NCBI GenBank assembly: GCA_018713425.1
Contig: DVOT01000154.1
Coordinates: 1 to 42,177, forward strand
Direction of reading: 5' to 3'
DNA: 42,177 nucleotides
Source of the DNA: Alectryocaccomicrobium faecavium
GTDB lineage: Bacteria; Bacillota; Clostridia; Christensenellales; Aristaeellaceae
In this document: in pieces, positions 15,009 to 24,010 of the stretch
Numbering within the stretch: the stretch's first letter is position 1
Layout of the letters: each line of letters starts with the position of its first letter
Program-made: the position numbers and the translations under genes
The notes under the pieces: generated by a model
The model's database searches: none
What the model was told of the DNA's origin: nothing
Seen by the model: only the letters and a program-made list of their open reading frames with translations

Positions 15009-17552
15009 ATGAACCGGAAGCTGGTTTTGCTGGATGGCAACAGCATCACGCACCGCGCGTTTCACGCGCTGCCCCCCATGGATGCCGATGGAACGCCCAC
15101 CAACGCGGTATTTGGCTTTTTTTCCATGCTGCTGCGCGCGCTGCGCGACGAGCAGGCGGAATACCTTGCCGTGGCCTTCGATCCGCACGGGCCGACGTTC
15201 CGGCACGCGCAATACGCCGATTATAAGGCGGGCCGTCCGCCCACGCCCGAAGATTTGCGCGTGCAGTTTCCCATCTTGCGCGAAATTCTGCAGGCCATGG
15301 GCGTGCCCATTCTTTCGGTGGACGGTTATGAGGCCGACGATATGCTCGGCACCGTTTCCCGCCGCGTTTCCGAGGCGGGCGACGTTTGCGTGCTCGTGAC
15401 CGGCGACCGGGACGCGTTCCAGCTTGCGGGCGAGCGCGTTTCCATTCTGTATACGCGCCGCGGCGCGACGGACGTCGTGCGCGTGACGCCCGAATATATC
15501 CAGGAAACCTATGGCGTTTCTCCTGAACGCCTGATCGATATCAAGGGCCTGATGGGCGACGCGAGCGACAATTTGCCCGGCATCCCCGGCATTGGCGAAA
15601 AAACCGCCATCCGGCTCATTTCCCGCTATGGCACGCTGGAAAACGCGCTGGCGGAAGGCGCAAAGCAGGAAAAAGGCAAGCTGCAGGAGCGATTGATCCA
15701 GGGGCGCGAAAGCGCCGAAATGAGCAAGCGCTTGGCCACCATCGCGCGCGACGCGCCGGTGGAATTCGATATGGACAGTTGCCGGGCGGATACGATGCCC
15801 GGCGGGCTGGGCGCGCTGCAAAAATATAAGCTCGTTAAGATCAGCGACCAGGTGCGCAAGCTTTTTGCGGTGGAAGAAGCGCCGGAAACGCGGGAAACGC
15901 ACGAAGTGCGCGAAATCGCGCCGGACGCGTTAGAAGCCATCCTTTCTACTGCGCGGGAAGCGCAGTTGGCGTTCGGCGGCGACGCGTTTTTCGCCAGCGT
16001 GGCGGGCGTGCATTATCGCGTTTCTTTGGGTGGCAACCTGCTCGCCCCCGGCGCGGCGCAGGACGATATAGCCCGCGCCGTCGCGGCGCTGTTTGCCAGC
16101 GCGGCGCGCCTCACCGTGCACGACGCAAAGGCGTTTTACGCCCTGGGGTTGCCGGTTCCCCAGAATATTTTCGACACGAAGCTCGCGGCCTATGCCATCA
16201 ATCCGCAACTGGGCGGCGGATTTTCGCTGCAGGCGGCTTGCGGACAGGTGGATGTGCCTTGCGATCCCGCCGCGCCCACGGCGGATATGTCCGCCCTGCG
16301 CCAAAGGCAGGAAGAACGCATGCGCGCCGACGGGGTGGAAGGCGTGTTTTCCCGCATCGAAATGCCGCTGTGCGCGGTGCTCAACGATATGGAACATGCG
16401 GGCTTCTTGGTGGATGGGCAGGAGCTGGCCCGCTTGGGCGAGCAATACCGCGCGAAGCTTTCTGAACTGACCGCGCGGATCTACGAGCTGGCGGGGGAAT
16501 CCTTCAACATCAATTCGCCCAAGCAGCTTGGCGAGCTGTTGTTTGAAAAAATGGGCTTGCCGGGCGGCAAAAAGACGCAGCGCGGCTATTCTACAGACGC
16601 GCAGGTGCTGGAATCGCTCGCGGGGCAATTCGAAATCGCCGCGCAAATTTTGGAATACCGCAAGGTGCACAAGCTGAATAGCACCTATATCGAGGCGCTC
16701 CTGCGCCTGCGCGGGGCAGATGGCAGAATCCACACGTCTTTCGACCAGGTGGCCACCGCCACGGGCCGCATCAGTTCGCTGGAGCCTAACCTGCAGAACA
16801 TCCCCGTGCGCAGCGAGATGGGGCGCGAAATCCGGCGCGCGTTCATCGCGCCGGAAGGGTGCGTGTTGGTGGACGCGGATTATTCGCAGATTGAACTGCG
16901 CGTGCTGGCGCACATGTCGGGCGATGAAACCATGCAGGGCGCGTTTTTGCGCGGGGAAGACATTCACCGCTCCACCGCCGCGGCGGTGGAAGGCGTGCCG
17001 CCCGAAGCGGTAACGCCGAAGATGCGCTCCGCGGCCAAGGCCGTGAACTTTGGCATCGTTTATGGCATCAGCGATTTTGGCCTGGCCAAGAACCTGGGCA
17101 TTTCCCGGCAGGAAGCGCGCGATTTTATCGACCGGTATCTCGCGCGCTATCCCAAGGTGAAGGCTTATATGGATGCGTGCGTGGAAAACGGCCGTTCGCA
17201 CGGTTATGTGACCACGCTGTTTGGCCGCCGCCGCTATCTGCCGGAACTCAAGAGCGCGAACTACAACCAGCGCGCCTTCGGCGAGCGCGCGGCTATGAAC
17301 AGTCCCATCCAGGGAACCGCCGCCGATATCATCAAGCTGGCCATGGTTCGCGTGAACCAGGCGCTATCCGCACAGGGATATAAGAGCCGCTTGATCCTTC
17401 AGGTACACGATGAATTGATCGTTGAAGCGCCCATCGAAGAGGCGCAAAGCGTGGCCGCGCTGGTGCGGCGCGAAATGGAGGGCGTGATAGCGCTGGATGT
17501 GCCGCTCTCCGCCGATGTATCCACGGGAGGGAATTGGTATGACTGCAAATAG
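15009..17552 (+). CDS. polA: DNA polymerase I
   Basis: An 847-aa repair and replication polymerase that removes RNA primers and fills gaps. ATG 15009 follows AAAGGAGGAAA. Residues about 1-290 are the 5' nuclease domain (LLDGNSITHRAFHA, YEADDMLGT, TGDRDAFQL, DIKGLMGDASDNLPGIPGIG). Residues about 300-470 correspond to the 3'-5' exonuclease fold. The DxE catalytic motif is not seen where it should be, so proofreading is probably lost, as in Bacillus and Thermus enzymes. The polymerase domain has motif A DADYSQIELRVLAHM (near 622), motif B RSAAKAVNFGIVYG (near 672) and motif C LQVHDEL (near 797). The coaE gene overlaps its 3' end. Confidence 0.97.
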   Translation: MNRKLVLLDGNSITHRAFHALPPMDADGTPTNAVFGFFSMLLRALRDEQAEYLAVAFDPHGPTFRHAQYADYKAGRPPTPEDLRVQFPILREILQAMGVPILSVDGYEADDMLGTVSRRVSEAGDVCVLVTGDRDAFQLAGERVSILYTRRGATDVVRVTPEYIQETYGVSPERLIDIKGLMGDASDNLPGIPGIGEKTAIRLISRYGTLENALAEGAKQEKGKLQERLIQGRESAEMSKRLATIARDAPVEFDMDSCRADTMPGGLGALQKYKLVKISDQVRKLFAVEEAPETRETHEVREIAPDALEAILSTAREAQLAFGGDAFFASVAGVHYRVSLGGNLLAPGAAQDDIARAVAALFASAARLTVHDAKAFYALGLPVPQNIFDTKLAAYAINPQLGGGFSLQAACGQVDVPCDPAAPTADMSALRQRQEERMRADGVEGVFSRIEMPLCAVLNDMEHAGFLVDGQELARLGEQYRAKLSELTARIYELAGESFNINSPKQLGELLFEKMGLPGGKKTQRGYSTDAQVLESLAGQFEIAAQILEYRKVHKLNSTYIEALLRLRGADGRIHTSFDQVATATGRISSLEPNLQNIPVRSEMGREIRRAFIAPEGCVLVDADYSQIELRVLAHMSGDETMQGAFLRGEDIHRSTAAAVEGVPPEAVTPKMRSAAKAVNFGIVYGISDFGLAKNLGISRQEARDFIDRYLARYPKVKAYMDACVENGRSHGYVTTLFGRRRYLPELKSANYNQRAFGERAAMNSPIQGTAADIIKLAMVRVNQALSAQGYKSRLILQVHDELIVEAPIEEAQSVAALVRREMEGVIALDVPLSADVSTGGNWYDCK

Positions 17553-18156
17553 CAAGGCATTCATTCTGGGACTTACGGGGGGCATTGCGTGCGGCAAATC
17601 CACGGTAGCCGCGCGGCTGGCGGAATTGGGCGCGATTCGCGTGGACGCCGACGCGATCACCCACGAACTGCTGGGCCGCAAGGGAGCCGCGGTGGAAAAG
17701 GTGCGCGAAACCTTCGGCGAAGGCGCGCTGCTGCCCGATGGCGCGGTGGACCGCAAGCGCCTGGGCGCGATTGTGTTCGCCGATGCCGCTGCGCGCCGCG
17801 CTTTGGAAGGCATTGTGCATCCGCTGGTGCAGCGCCGCGCGCTGGAACAGATCGACGCCGCGAACGCGGACGACGTGGTGCTGCTGGAAGTGCCGCTTCT
17901 GTTCGAAACCGGCATGGACGCGCTGTGCGGCGAGGTATGGGCCGTGACCGTGAGCCGGGAAAAGCAGGTTGAGCGTCTGATGGAGCGCAACGGCCTTTCC
18001 CAGGAAGAGGCGATTCAGCGCGTGGACGCGCAGATGTCCTCGGCCGAGAAGGCCGCGCGCGCCAATGTTGTGATCCACACCGACAAACCCATTGAGCGCA
18101 CGCTGGCGGAAGTATCGAATTTGTACATTGGCCTGCTGCGCCGTTTACGAGGCTGA
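17539..18156 (+). CDS. coaE: Dephospho-CoA kinase
   Basis: The last enzyme of coenzyme A synthesis, phosphorylating the 3'-hydroxyl of dephospho-CoA with ATP. The product is 205 aa, the usual length. The P-loop GLTGGIACGKST is at residues 11-22. The substrate-site Asp is in VDADAITHELLG, and the lid region contains VSREKQVERLMERNGLS. The start ATG 17539 overlaps the end of polA by 14 nt and has GGGAGGG about 8 nt upstream. PolA-CoaE adjacency is widespread in Firmicutes. Assignment secure. Confidence 0.96.
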   Translation: MTANSKAFILGLTGGIACGKSTVAARLAELGAIRVDADAITHELLGRKGAAVEKVRETFGEGALLPDGAVDRKRLGAIVFADAAARRALEGIVHPLVQRRALEQIDAANADDVVLLEVPLLFETGMDALCGEVWAVTVSREKQVERLMERNGLSQEEAIQRVDAQMSSAEKAARANVVIHTDKPIERTLAEVSNLYIGLLRRLRG

Positions 18157-18159
18157 TCT

Positions 18160-18732
18160 ATGGCAAAAACGCGCAAAAAGCGCCCGCTGCTGCGCGCGGC
18201 CCTGCTGCTGGCCGCGGTGGCTGTGATAGGCACGCTTTTTTTCCCCAATTGGCTGCGGCAATTGCAATACCCCATGAAATTGGAATCGCTGGTGCGCGAA
18301 ACCGCGGCGGAATATGGGCTGAACCCGCCGCTGGTCGCCGCCGTGATCTACACCGAGAGCAAATACAATGCCAGCGCGGTTTCCAGCGCGGGCGCGATGG
18401 GGCTGATGCAGATCATGCCCGAAACCGGCGAATGGATTGCCCACAAGCTGGATTGGCCGTTCACGGATGAAACGCTTTTCGACCCGCGCGCCAACGCGCG
18501 GTTGGGCGCATGGTATCTGCGCTTTTTGTTGGACCGCTATGACGGCCGCGTGCAAAACGCCATCGCGGCGTACCATGCGGGGCAAGGCAGCGTGGATGCC
18601 TGGCTGGAAGACGCGCGCTATTCTTCGGATGGGCTCACGCTGGAGCGCGCCGGTTCCTCCTCTACGCAGCACTATATCAATAAGGTATTGTCCGCTTATG
18701 AAAATTATCAAATTTTGTATGAAGCGTCGTGA
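18160..18732 (+). CDS. Membrane-anchored lytic transglycosylase (SLT domain)
   Basis: A 190-aa cell-wall enzyme that cleaves peptidoglycan glycan strands with 1,6-anhydro-MurNAc formation. A basic N-terminus and one helix (about 10-28) anchor it outside the membrane. The SLT/GH23 domain fills about 40-185. Catalytic Glu66 is in YTESKYN, followed by the family motifs SSAGAMGLMQIMPETG and NAIAAYHAGQGSVDAWL. It follows coaE by 3 nt and is probably translationally linked. The next gene, a binding lipoprotein, overlaps its 3' end by 14 nt. Confidence 0.94.
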   Translation: MAKTRKKRPLLRAALLLAAVAVIGTLFFPNWLRQLQYPMKLESLVRETAAEYGLNPPLVAAVIYTESKYNASAVSSAGAMGLMQIMPETGEWIAHKLDWPFTDETLFDPRANARLGAWYLRFLLDRYDGRVQNAIAAYHAGQGSVDAWLEDARYSSDGLTLERAGSSSTQHYINKVLSAYENYQILYEAS

Positions 18733-20386
18733 GAAAAATGGGCGCGGGCACACTCGCGCTTCGCTGGCGTGCCTGCTTGTGGCGCTGGCGTTGCTGCTCG
18801 CGGGCTGCCAGGCGTCGCCGGGCGAGTATGTGCTCCCCACGGCCGTGCCCGGCTCGGTGGCGACGTTTGCCCCCGAGCCGACGGCTTCGCCCGATCCCAT
18901 GCGCACGGCGGAGATCACGATTGGTGTGGTCGCCGATCCCAACGCGGAGGTCAACCCCATTTATTGCACCACGCGGGACATCATCAACATCAATACGCTG
19001 GTGTTTGAAAGCGTTGTGGAGCTCAACGATGAAATGCAGCCCGTGCCGCTGCTCGCCGATCGCTGGACCGTGGATGGCACAACCTGGACGTTTACCCTGC
19101 GCTCGGGCATCATTTTTCACGATGGTTCCCCGCTCACGGCCTATGATGTGGTCGCCAGCTTCAACGCCATTCGCGCGGCGGGCGAAGCCTATCCGTGGTA
19201 TGAGCGTACAGAGGCGATTGAATCCATCCTCGCCACCAGCGAAACGGAGTTTGTGGTCACGGCCAACACGGGCGGCTATGTGTTTTTGTATTCCATGACG
19301 TTTCCCATCCTGCAGAGCAGCACCGTGAACAACGCCATGCCCATGGGTACGGGCCCCTATTGGTACATCCAGTATACCACGGATACGGCGCTGCGCCTGG
19401 AGGCCAATCCGCTGTGGTGGAAACAGCCTTCCCGGGTGCAATCCGTGTTGGCGCTGTTCTATTCCGAAACCGTGGACGCCCTGCTGGCCCTGCAAACCGG
19501 CGAAATCAACACGCTGGCCACGCGCTCTACCACCGCCGCGCTCAGCCGCAATTTGAAGGGCCGCACCTCCATGGATTATTCCACCACCACCTATGAGTTT
19601 TTGGCGGTGAACCTTAGCGACCCCATTCTTTCCGATGTGGAAGTGCGCCGCGCGTTGATGTACGCCATCGACCGCTCCACGCTGGCGGAAAACTCCTATT
19701 TGGGCATGGTGCAACAAACGGAAGTGCCCATTTCGCCGGGCAGTTGGCTGTATGAAACGCAGTCCGCCGCGTTCAACTATTCGCCCGAGCGCGCACTGGC
19801 CATTTTGCACGAGCAGGGGTGGAGCGATTCCAACGGCGATTTTTACTTGGACAAAATGATCAATGGCGTTCTCACCACGCTGGAATTGGAGATCATCACG
19901 TATGACGAGCCTTCCGCGCCCACGCGTTCCAACGCGGCGGCGGCCATTGTAGAGCAGCTAAACACCATTGGCATCCGGGCAACCTACAATCCCTCGGATC
20001 CCGATGGCAGCGAATGGACGATGGAAACCATGCAGCGCGCGCTGCGGGGCGGGCGCTTCCAACTGGCGCTGATCGGCGTGAACCTGAGCCAAACGCCGGA
20101 TCTGCGTCCCTTGCTCGCCACCCGCACGGAAAGCAATTCCGATACATCGCTGAATTTTTCCGGCTATGCCAGCCCCGCCATGGATTCTTATTTGAACGAT
20201 GTGATGTCGGCCACGGATGAGATCACCTTTGGCACGGCTGTGGCCAATGTGCAAATGCAAATCATCGATGATTTGCCCATCCTGGGCCTATTCTTCCGCT
20301 CGGGCACGCTGATTTCTACGCTGGATGTTTCCAGCATGACGGGCATCCGCGAGGGCAATGTGCTGCGGGGTATCGAATTCTTGTAG
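18719..20386 (+). CDS. Peptide/nickel-type ABC substrate-binding lipoprotein (SBP_bac_5)
   Basis: A 555-aa lipoprotein resembling OppA/DppA binding proteins. The signal peptide ends LLVALALLLAGC with a clear lipobox, so the mature protein is lipid-anchored at Cys. The family domain begins near ITIGVVADPNAEVNPIY. Typical segments are TWTFTLRSGIIFHDGSPLTA and VRRALMYAIDRSTLAENSYL. ATG 18719 gives a compact signal peptide. ATG 18698 is an in-frame alternative, and neither has a strong ribosome binding site, suggesting coupling to the upstream gene. No permease or ATPase genes are adjacent. The ligand may be oligopeptides or murein peptides, but this is unproven. Confidence 0.93.
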   Translation: MKRREKNGRGHTRASLACLLVALALLLAGCQASPGEYVLPTAVPGSVATFAPEPTASPDPMRTAEITIGVVADPNAEVNPIYCTTRDIININTLVFESVVELNDEMQPVPLLADRWTVDGTTWTFTLRSGIIFHDGSPLTAYDVVASFNAIRAAGEAYPWYERTEAIESILATSETEFVVTANTGGYVFLYSMTFPILQSSTVNNAMPMGTGPYWYIQYTTDTALRLEANPLWWKQPSRVQSVLALFYSETVDALLALQTGEINTLATRSTTAALSRNLKGRTSMDYSTTTYEFLAVNLSDPILSDVEVRRALMYAIDRSTLAENSYLGMVQQTEVPISPGSWLYETQSAAFNYSPERALAILHEQGWSDSNGDFYLDKMINGVLTTLELEIITYDEPSAPTRSNAAAAIVEQLNTIGIRATYNPSDPDGSEWTMETMQRALRGGRFQLALIGVNLSQTPDLRPLLATRTESNSDTSLNFSGYASPAMDSYLNDVMSATDEITFGTAVANVQMQIIDDLPILGLFFRSGTLISTLDVSSMTGIREGNVLRGIEFL

Positions 20387-20417
20387 CGATCCCAATATCG
20401 ATATAAACATAAAAATG

Positions 20418-20564
20418 GGACTGCCTCCATCGAGGCAGACCTCAGATTGTCGAAAAACCAAAGAGAGGGGCAAAGCCCTTTCGCGCTTCAATCGTCCCCG
20501 GCGGCGTGTACGGCGGGGGAGTTTACTCCCCCGTCCACACAGGCTGCCTCCATCGAGGCAGTCC
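20418..20564. repeat. 147-nt palindromic element with terminal inverted repeats
   Basis: Two copies of CTGCCTCCATCGAGGCAG (20421-20438 and 20544-20561), each a 7-bp hairpin with a CATC loop, bound the element. With their outer flanks they form near-perfect inverted termini: 20418-20438 reads GGACTGCCTC at its left end and 20544-20564 reads GAGGCAGTCC at its right end. Inside lie GGGC-AAA-GCCC (near 20468-20478) and an 8-bp stem CGGGGGAG / CTCCCCCG (20514-20521, 20526-20533). No open frame looks coding. It sits between the convergent stops of the binding lipoprotein and the DUF362 gene. It could be a MITE-like or REP-like repeat, or act as a two-way terminator. No target duplication is obvious. 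Confidence 0.65.
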
Positions 20565-20580
20565 TGGAAACTATCGTAGC

Positions 20581-21678
20581 TTATATGACTACGAGTTCGT
20601 ATTGCGTGCTTCCCAGGCCAATGGCCTCGCCGTGCTCGGTGCCCGCGCGCCAATTGGTCACCGGGTGCATGGTGTGGAAGTGGTCGCCTTCGTGCTCGCG
20701 CTCGCCCAGACGGGAATTGGCGATGGGCGGTTGCTGGTTCACCAGATCGGCGCAGGCCACGTCGATGGCCACGGGATCGAACGAGGCGAACATGCCCACG
20801 TCCGGCACCACGCTCGCGTCGTTGTTGGCGTAGCAATCGCAGAAGGGGCTGATGTCGATGGCCAGGGAAAGGTGGAAGTGCGGCTTGTCCTTGACGACGG
20901 CCAGCGCATATTCCGAAATTTTCCGCGCCAGGATGGCGCAGCCTTCCGCTTCGCCCGTGTGCAGCGCGCCCTGCGGGCAAACGCCGATGCAGCGGCCGCA
21001 GCCCTTGCACTTTTCATAGTCCACGTGCGCGCTGCCATCCAGTACGTGAATCGCGTCGTGCGCGCAATTGCTTTCGCACACGCCGCAGCCCACGCAGGCG
21101 GAGCGATCCACCGCGGGCTTTTCCGTGGAATGCATTTCCGCCTTGCCCGCCGAAGAGCCGCAGCCCATGCCTAGATTCTTCAGTGCGCCGCCAAAGCCCG
21201 TGCCCTCGTGCCCCTTGAAGTGGTTGAGGGAAATGATGATGTCCGCGTCCGCAATGGCGCGGCCAATTTTGGCGGTTTTCACATATTCGCAATCGATGGG
21301 GATGAGCGCTTCATCGGTGCCTTTCAACCCGTCCGCAATGATGGTGTGGCACTCCAGGCACAGGGGATTGTAGCCGTGCGCATAGGCCACATCGAGATGG
21401 TCAAGCGCGTTCTTGCGCGCGCCCACGTAGAGCGTGGAACAGTCGGTAACGAAGGGTTTGCCGCCCAGTTCGCGGATCAGCCGCACCAGCGCGCGGGCAT
21501 AATCGGGCCGCAGGAAGGCCAGGTTGCCCACTTCGCCAAAGTGCACCTTGATGGCCACGTATTTGTCGGCAAAATCGATGTTCTCAATGCCGGCCGCGCG
21601 TGCCAGGGCGATCAGCTTGTCCGGCAGGTTTTCGCCATGCACGCGCATATCGGTGAAATACACTTTCGATGGTTTCAT
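20581..21678 (-). CDS. DUF362 domain protein with two 4Fe-4S clusters
   Basis: A 365-aa cytoplasmic iron-sulfur protein. The N-terminal DUF362 part (about 1-185) has VAIKVHFGEVGNLAFLRPDY and SLNHFKGHEGTGFGGALKN. A bacterial ferredoxin insert follows with two CxxCxxCxxxC motifs: C195/C198/C201/C205 and C224/C227/C230/C234, each ending C-A/P as for 4Fe-4S ligands. The DUF362 fold then resumes (VPDVGMFASFDPVAIDVACA). ATG 21678 follows GGAGGG by 8 nt. The biochemical role of this family is not established; electron transfer is suggested by the clusters. The gene is divergent from topB and monocistronic. Confidence 0.9.
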   Translation of the reverse strand: MKPSKVYFTDMRVHGENLPDKLIALARAAGIENIDFADKYVAIKVHFGEVGNLAFLRPDYARALVRLIRELGGKPFVTDCSTLYVGARKNALDHLDVAYAHGYNPLCLECHTIIADGLKGTDEALIPIDCEYVKTAKIGRAIADADIIISLNHFKGHEGTGFGGALKNLGMGCGSSAGKAEMHSTEKPAVDRSACVGCGVCESNCAHDAIHVLDGSAHVDYEKCKGCGRCIGVCPQGALHTGEAEGCAILARKISEYALAVVKDKPHFHLSLAIDISPFCDCYANNDASVVPDVGMFASFDPVAIDVACADLVNQQPPIANSRLGEREHEGDHFHTMHPVTNWRAGTEHGEAIGLGSTQYELVVI

Positions 21679-21705
21679 AGATGTTTCCCTCCCTCTTCGA
21701 GAAAC

Positions 21706-21734
21706 ATTATAGCAAATACTGGAAGGACTTTCAA
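21706..21734 (-). promoter_or_regulatory. SigA-type promoter of the DUF362 gene
   Basis: Minus strand: TTGAAA (21729-21734), a 17-nt spacer and TATAAT (21706-21711). Only 27 nt separate the -10 from the start codon, so the leader is short. The -35 overlaps the topB leader just before its AAGGAG. Confidence 0.75.
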
Positions 21735-21744
21735 GGAGCGAAAT

Positions 21745-23589
21745 ATGGCAAAATTGGTAGTGGCGGAAAAACCTTCTGTGGGGCGCGACATTGCCCGCGT
21801 GCTCGGCGCGAAAGAAAAGGGAGAAGGATTTCTGCGCGGCGAGGAATGGGTGGTCACTTGGGCCATTGGCCATTTGGTTTCGCTGTGCGAGCCGGATGAG
21901 ATCGACGAGCGCTATAAGCGCTGGCGCATGGATACCCTGCCCATTCTGCCGGAGACGATTCCCACAAAGGTTTTGCCCAAGACAAAGGCGCAGTTTGCCA
22001 TTGTGAAAAAATGGATGAACAGCAAGGAGATCGCCTCCATCGTCTGCGCGACCGACGCGGGGCGCGAAGGCGAACTGATCTTCCGCTATATTTATGAAAA
22101 GGCGGGCTGCAAAAAGCCCGTGGAGCGCCTGTGGATTTCCTCCATGACCGATTCCGCCATCCGCGCGGGTTTTGCCGCGCTGGCGCCTTCCGCCAAGTAT
22201 GACGCGCTGTATATGAGCGCTCGCTGCCGTAGCGAAGCGGATTGGCTGGTGGGCATGAACGCTTCCCGCGCGTTCTCCCTTTCTTTTGACGCGCGCTTGC
22301 CCATTGGACGCGTGCAGACGCCTACGCTTGCGCTGATTGCCGCGCGCGACGCAGAAATCGAGCGCTTTGTGCCGCGCGATTATTTTGAACTCACCGCCGA
22401 TTTTGGCGATTATAAGGGCGTTTGGCACAACAGCGCGGAAAAGGATGGGCGCGCTTACGACCGGGCAGCGGCCGAAGCTGTGAAGGCGGCCATCGCTGGC
22501 AAGACCGGTCGAGTGGTGGAGGTGAAAAATGAGCGCAAGCGTACGCCGCCGCCGCAGTTATACGACCTCACCGCTTTGCAGCGCGACGCGAACACGCGCC
22601 TGGGTTTTTCCGCCGAGCGCACGCTCAAGGCCGCGCAAAACCTCTATGAAAAGAGCAAATTGATCACCTATCCGCGCACGGACAGCCGCGTGTTGCCCAA
22701 CGATATGGCGCCCAAGGTTCCAGCGGCGCTCGCCGCGGTTCCTGCGCCACTCAAGCCTTTCGCGCAGGCCGTGCTTGAGAAGCCGTTGGCGCGTACAAAG
22801 CGCATTTATGACGACGCGAAGGTCACGGACCATCACGCCATCATTCCCACGGGCCACACCACATCTTCCCTCGCGGGCGATGAAGCTGCCATTTTCGATT
22901 TGGTCTGCCGCCGACTCATCGCCGTGCACATGGCCGATAGCGTGCAGGACAATACTAAGGTTTGCACGCGCGTGGAAGGCTACGATTTCCTTTCCACGGG
23001 CGCTACGCCCATCGAAGAAGGCTGGCGCGCGCTCTATCGCGAAGCGCCAAAGGACGTGCAAACGCTCCCGCCTCTGCGAGAAGGCGAGGAGCGTGACGTG
23101 CGCGGCGCATCCATCCGCAAAAAGACCACGCGCCCGCCTGCCCGGCACACAGACGCTTCTCTCCTGGGAATGATGGAAAACGCGGGCAATCTGGTGGAGG
23201 ATGAGGAACTGCGCGCGCGCATGAAGGCATCTGGCTTGGGTACGCCCGCCACGCGCGCCGCCATTTTGGAGCGGCTGATCCAGGTGGGCTATGTCAAGCG
23301 GCAGGGAAAAACGCTGGTTTCCACGCAAAAGGGGCGCGATTTGGTGCGCGTGGTGCCCGATGAAATCCGTTCCGCGGAAACCACCGGCAAGTGGGAGCGC
23401 GCGCTGTACACCATGGCGCAGGCCGACGCGGAGACGGCGCGGCGCAAAGCGCAGCGCTTTCTGGAGAGCATTGGCCGCTTCAGCGCGTTCCTCGTGCAAT
23501 CCGCCGTGCGCGCGGATCATAGCGTAAAGTTTGAAAAAACCGAATTCCGCCGAATAAAGTCACGGAAAGCACCGCAAAAGCCCTCTTGA
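21745..23589 (+). CDS. topB: DNA topoisomerase III (type IA)
   Basis: A 614-aa type IA topoisomerase that passes single strands and decatenates DNA. ATG 21745 follows AAGGAG by 6 nt. The Toprim domain has Glu8 in VVAEKPSVGRDIARVL and the acidic motif TDAGREGELIFRY at 103-115. The active-site tyrosine is Tyr309 in LITYPRTDSR, and the HHAIIPTGHT element belongs to the same core. The protein ends soon after the core with no Cys-rich zinc ribbon, making it shorter than the ~700-aa TopB of many Firmicutes. It may be chromosomal topB or a diverged paralogue. Confidence 0.95.
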   Translation: MAKLVVAEKPSVGRDIARVLGAKEKGEGFLRGEEWVVTWAIGHLVSLCEPDEIDERYKRWRMDTLPILPETIPTKVLPKTKAQFAIVKKWMNSKEIASIVCATDAGREGELIFRYIYEKAGCKKPVERLWISSMTDSAIRAGFAALAPSAKYDALYMSARCRSEADWLVGMNASRAFSLSFDARLPIGRVQTPTLALIAARDAEIERFVPRDYFELTADFGDYKGVWHNSAEKDGRAYDRAAAEAVKAAIAGKTGRVVEVKNERKRTPPPQLYDLTALQRDANTRLGFSAERTLKAAQNLYEKSKLITYPRTDSRVLPNDMAPKVPAALAAVPAPLKPFAQAVLEKPLARTKRIYDDAKVTDHHAIIPTGHTTSSLAGDEAAIFDLVCRRLIAVHMADSVQDNTKVCTRVEGYDFLSTGATPIEEGWRALYREAPKDVQTLPPLREGEERDVRGASIRKKTTRPPARHTDASLLGMMENAGNLVEDEELRARMKASGLGTPATRAAILERLIQVGYVKRQGKTLVSTQKGRDLVRVVPDEIRSAETTGKWERALYTMAQADAETARRKAQRFLESIGRFSAFLVQSAVRADHSVKFEKTEFRRIKSRKAPQKPS

Positions 23590-23593
23590 TTTC

Positions 23594-23622
23594 AATTTTT
23601 CGTCAAAATCGCGGAGTATAAT
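23594..23622 (+). promoter_or_regulatory. Possible promoter of the HEAT-repeat gene
   Basis: TATAAT at 23617-23622 lies 31 nt before the start codon and just after the topB stop. The region 17 nt upstream (23594-23599) is AT-rich but is not a recognisable -35, so strength is uncertain. Confidence 0.45.
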
Positions 23623-23653
23623 AAAGTCAATGAAGAAAAGGGGAGGGTTTTTC

Positions 23654-23986
23654 ATGTTTGGTGATAAGATTGCAAAGATCCCGAAGCTGGTAGAGAAGAA
23701 AAAGTTTGAGCCGTTGATTGCCATGGCAAGCGACAAAAAGATGGACGTTCGTCTGGCCGCGATCGCTGGCTTGGGGCAAGTGGATGTGGATGAAGCGTAT
23801 AACGCGCTGGTTCCCATGCTGCGCGAAAATGAGCCGGAAGTGCGCATTGCCGCCGGCAAGGCGCTGGCCACGCTGGGCCGTCCGAGCGCCCGCGTGCATA
23901 TCGAGCACCAGATTCATGCGGAAAAGGACGCCAAAGTGGCTGAAGAACTCAAAAAGTCTTTGAGCGTGCTCCATACCAAAGAATAA
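23654..23986 (+). CDS. Small HEAT-repeat protein
   Basis: A 110-aa soluble protein made almost entirely of HEAT_2-like helical pairs: SDKKMDVRLAAIAGLGQV, then EAYNALVPMLRENEPEVRIA with AGKALATLG, then ARVHIEHQI. Such repeats are protein-interaction scaffolds. ATG 23654 is preferred to ATG 23630 because GGGAGGG (23641-23647) is 6 nt upstream. It has its own likely promoter and a strong terminator, so it is a single-gene unit. No enzymatic motif is present and the partner is unknown. Confidence 0.8.
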   Translation: MFGDKIAKIPKLVEKKKFEPLIAMASDKKMDVRLAAIAGLGQVDVDEAYNALVPMLRENEPEVRIAAGKALATLGRPSARVHIEHQIHAEKDAKVAEELKKSLSVLHTKE

Positions 23987-24010
23987 ATGGATTCATTGCC
24001 TGTATAAAAC

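Noticed and set aside
20288..21010. Arg/Gly-rich frames on both strands across the inverted-repeat element and the DUF362 gene
   Set aside because: Composition is typical of wrong-frame reading of GC-rich genes; the DUF362 frame has two perfect ferredoxin motifs.
20581..22428. A 615-aa frame extending the DUF362 protein upstream
   Set aside because: The extension is antisense to topB and has no ribosome binding site. ATG 21678 has GGAGGG and a promoter.
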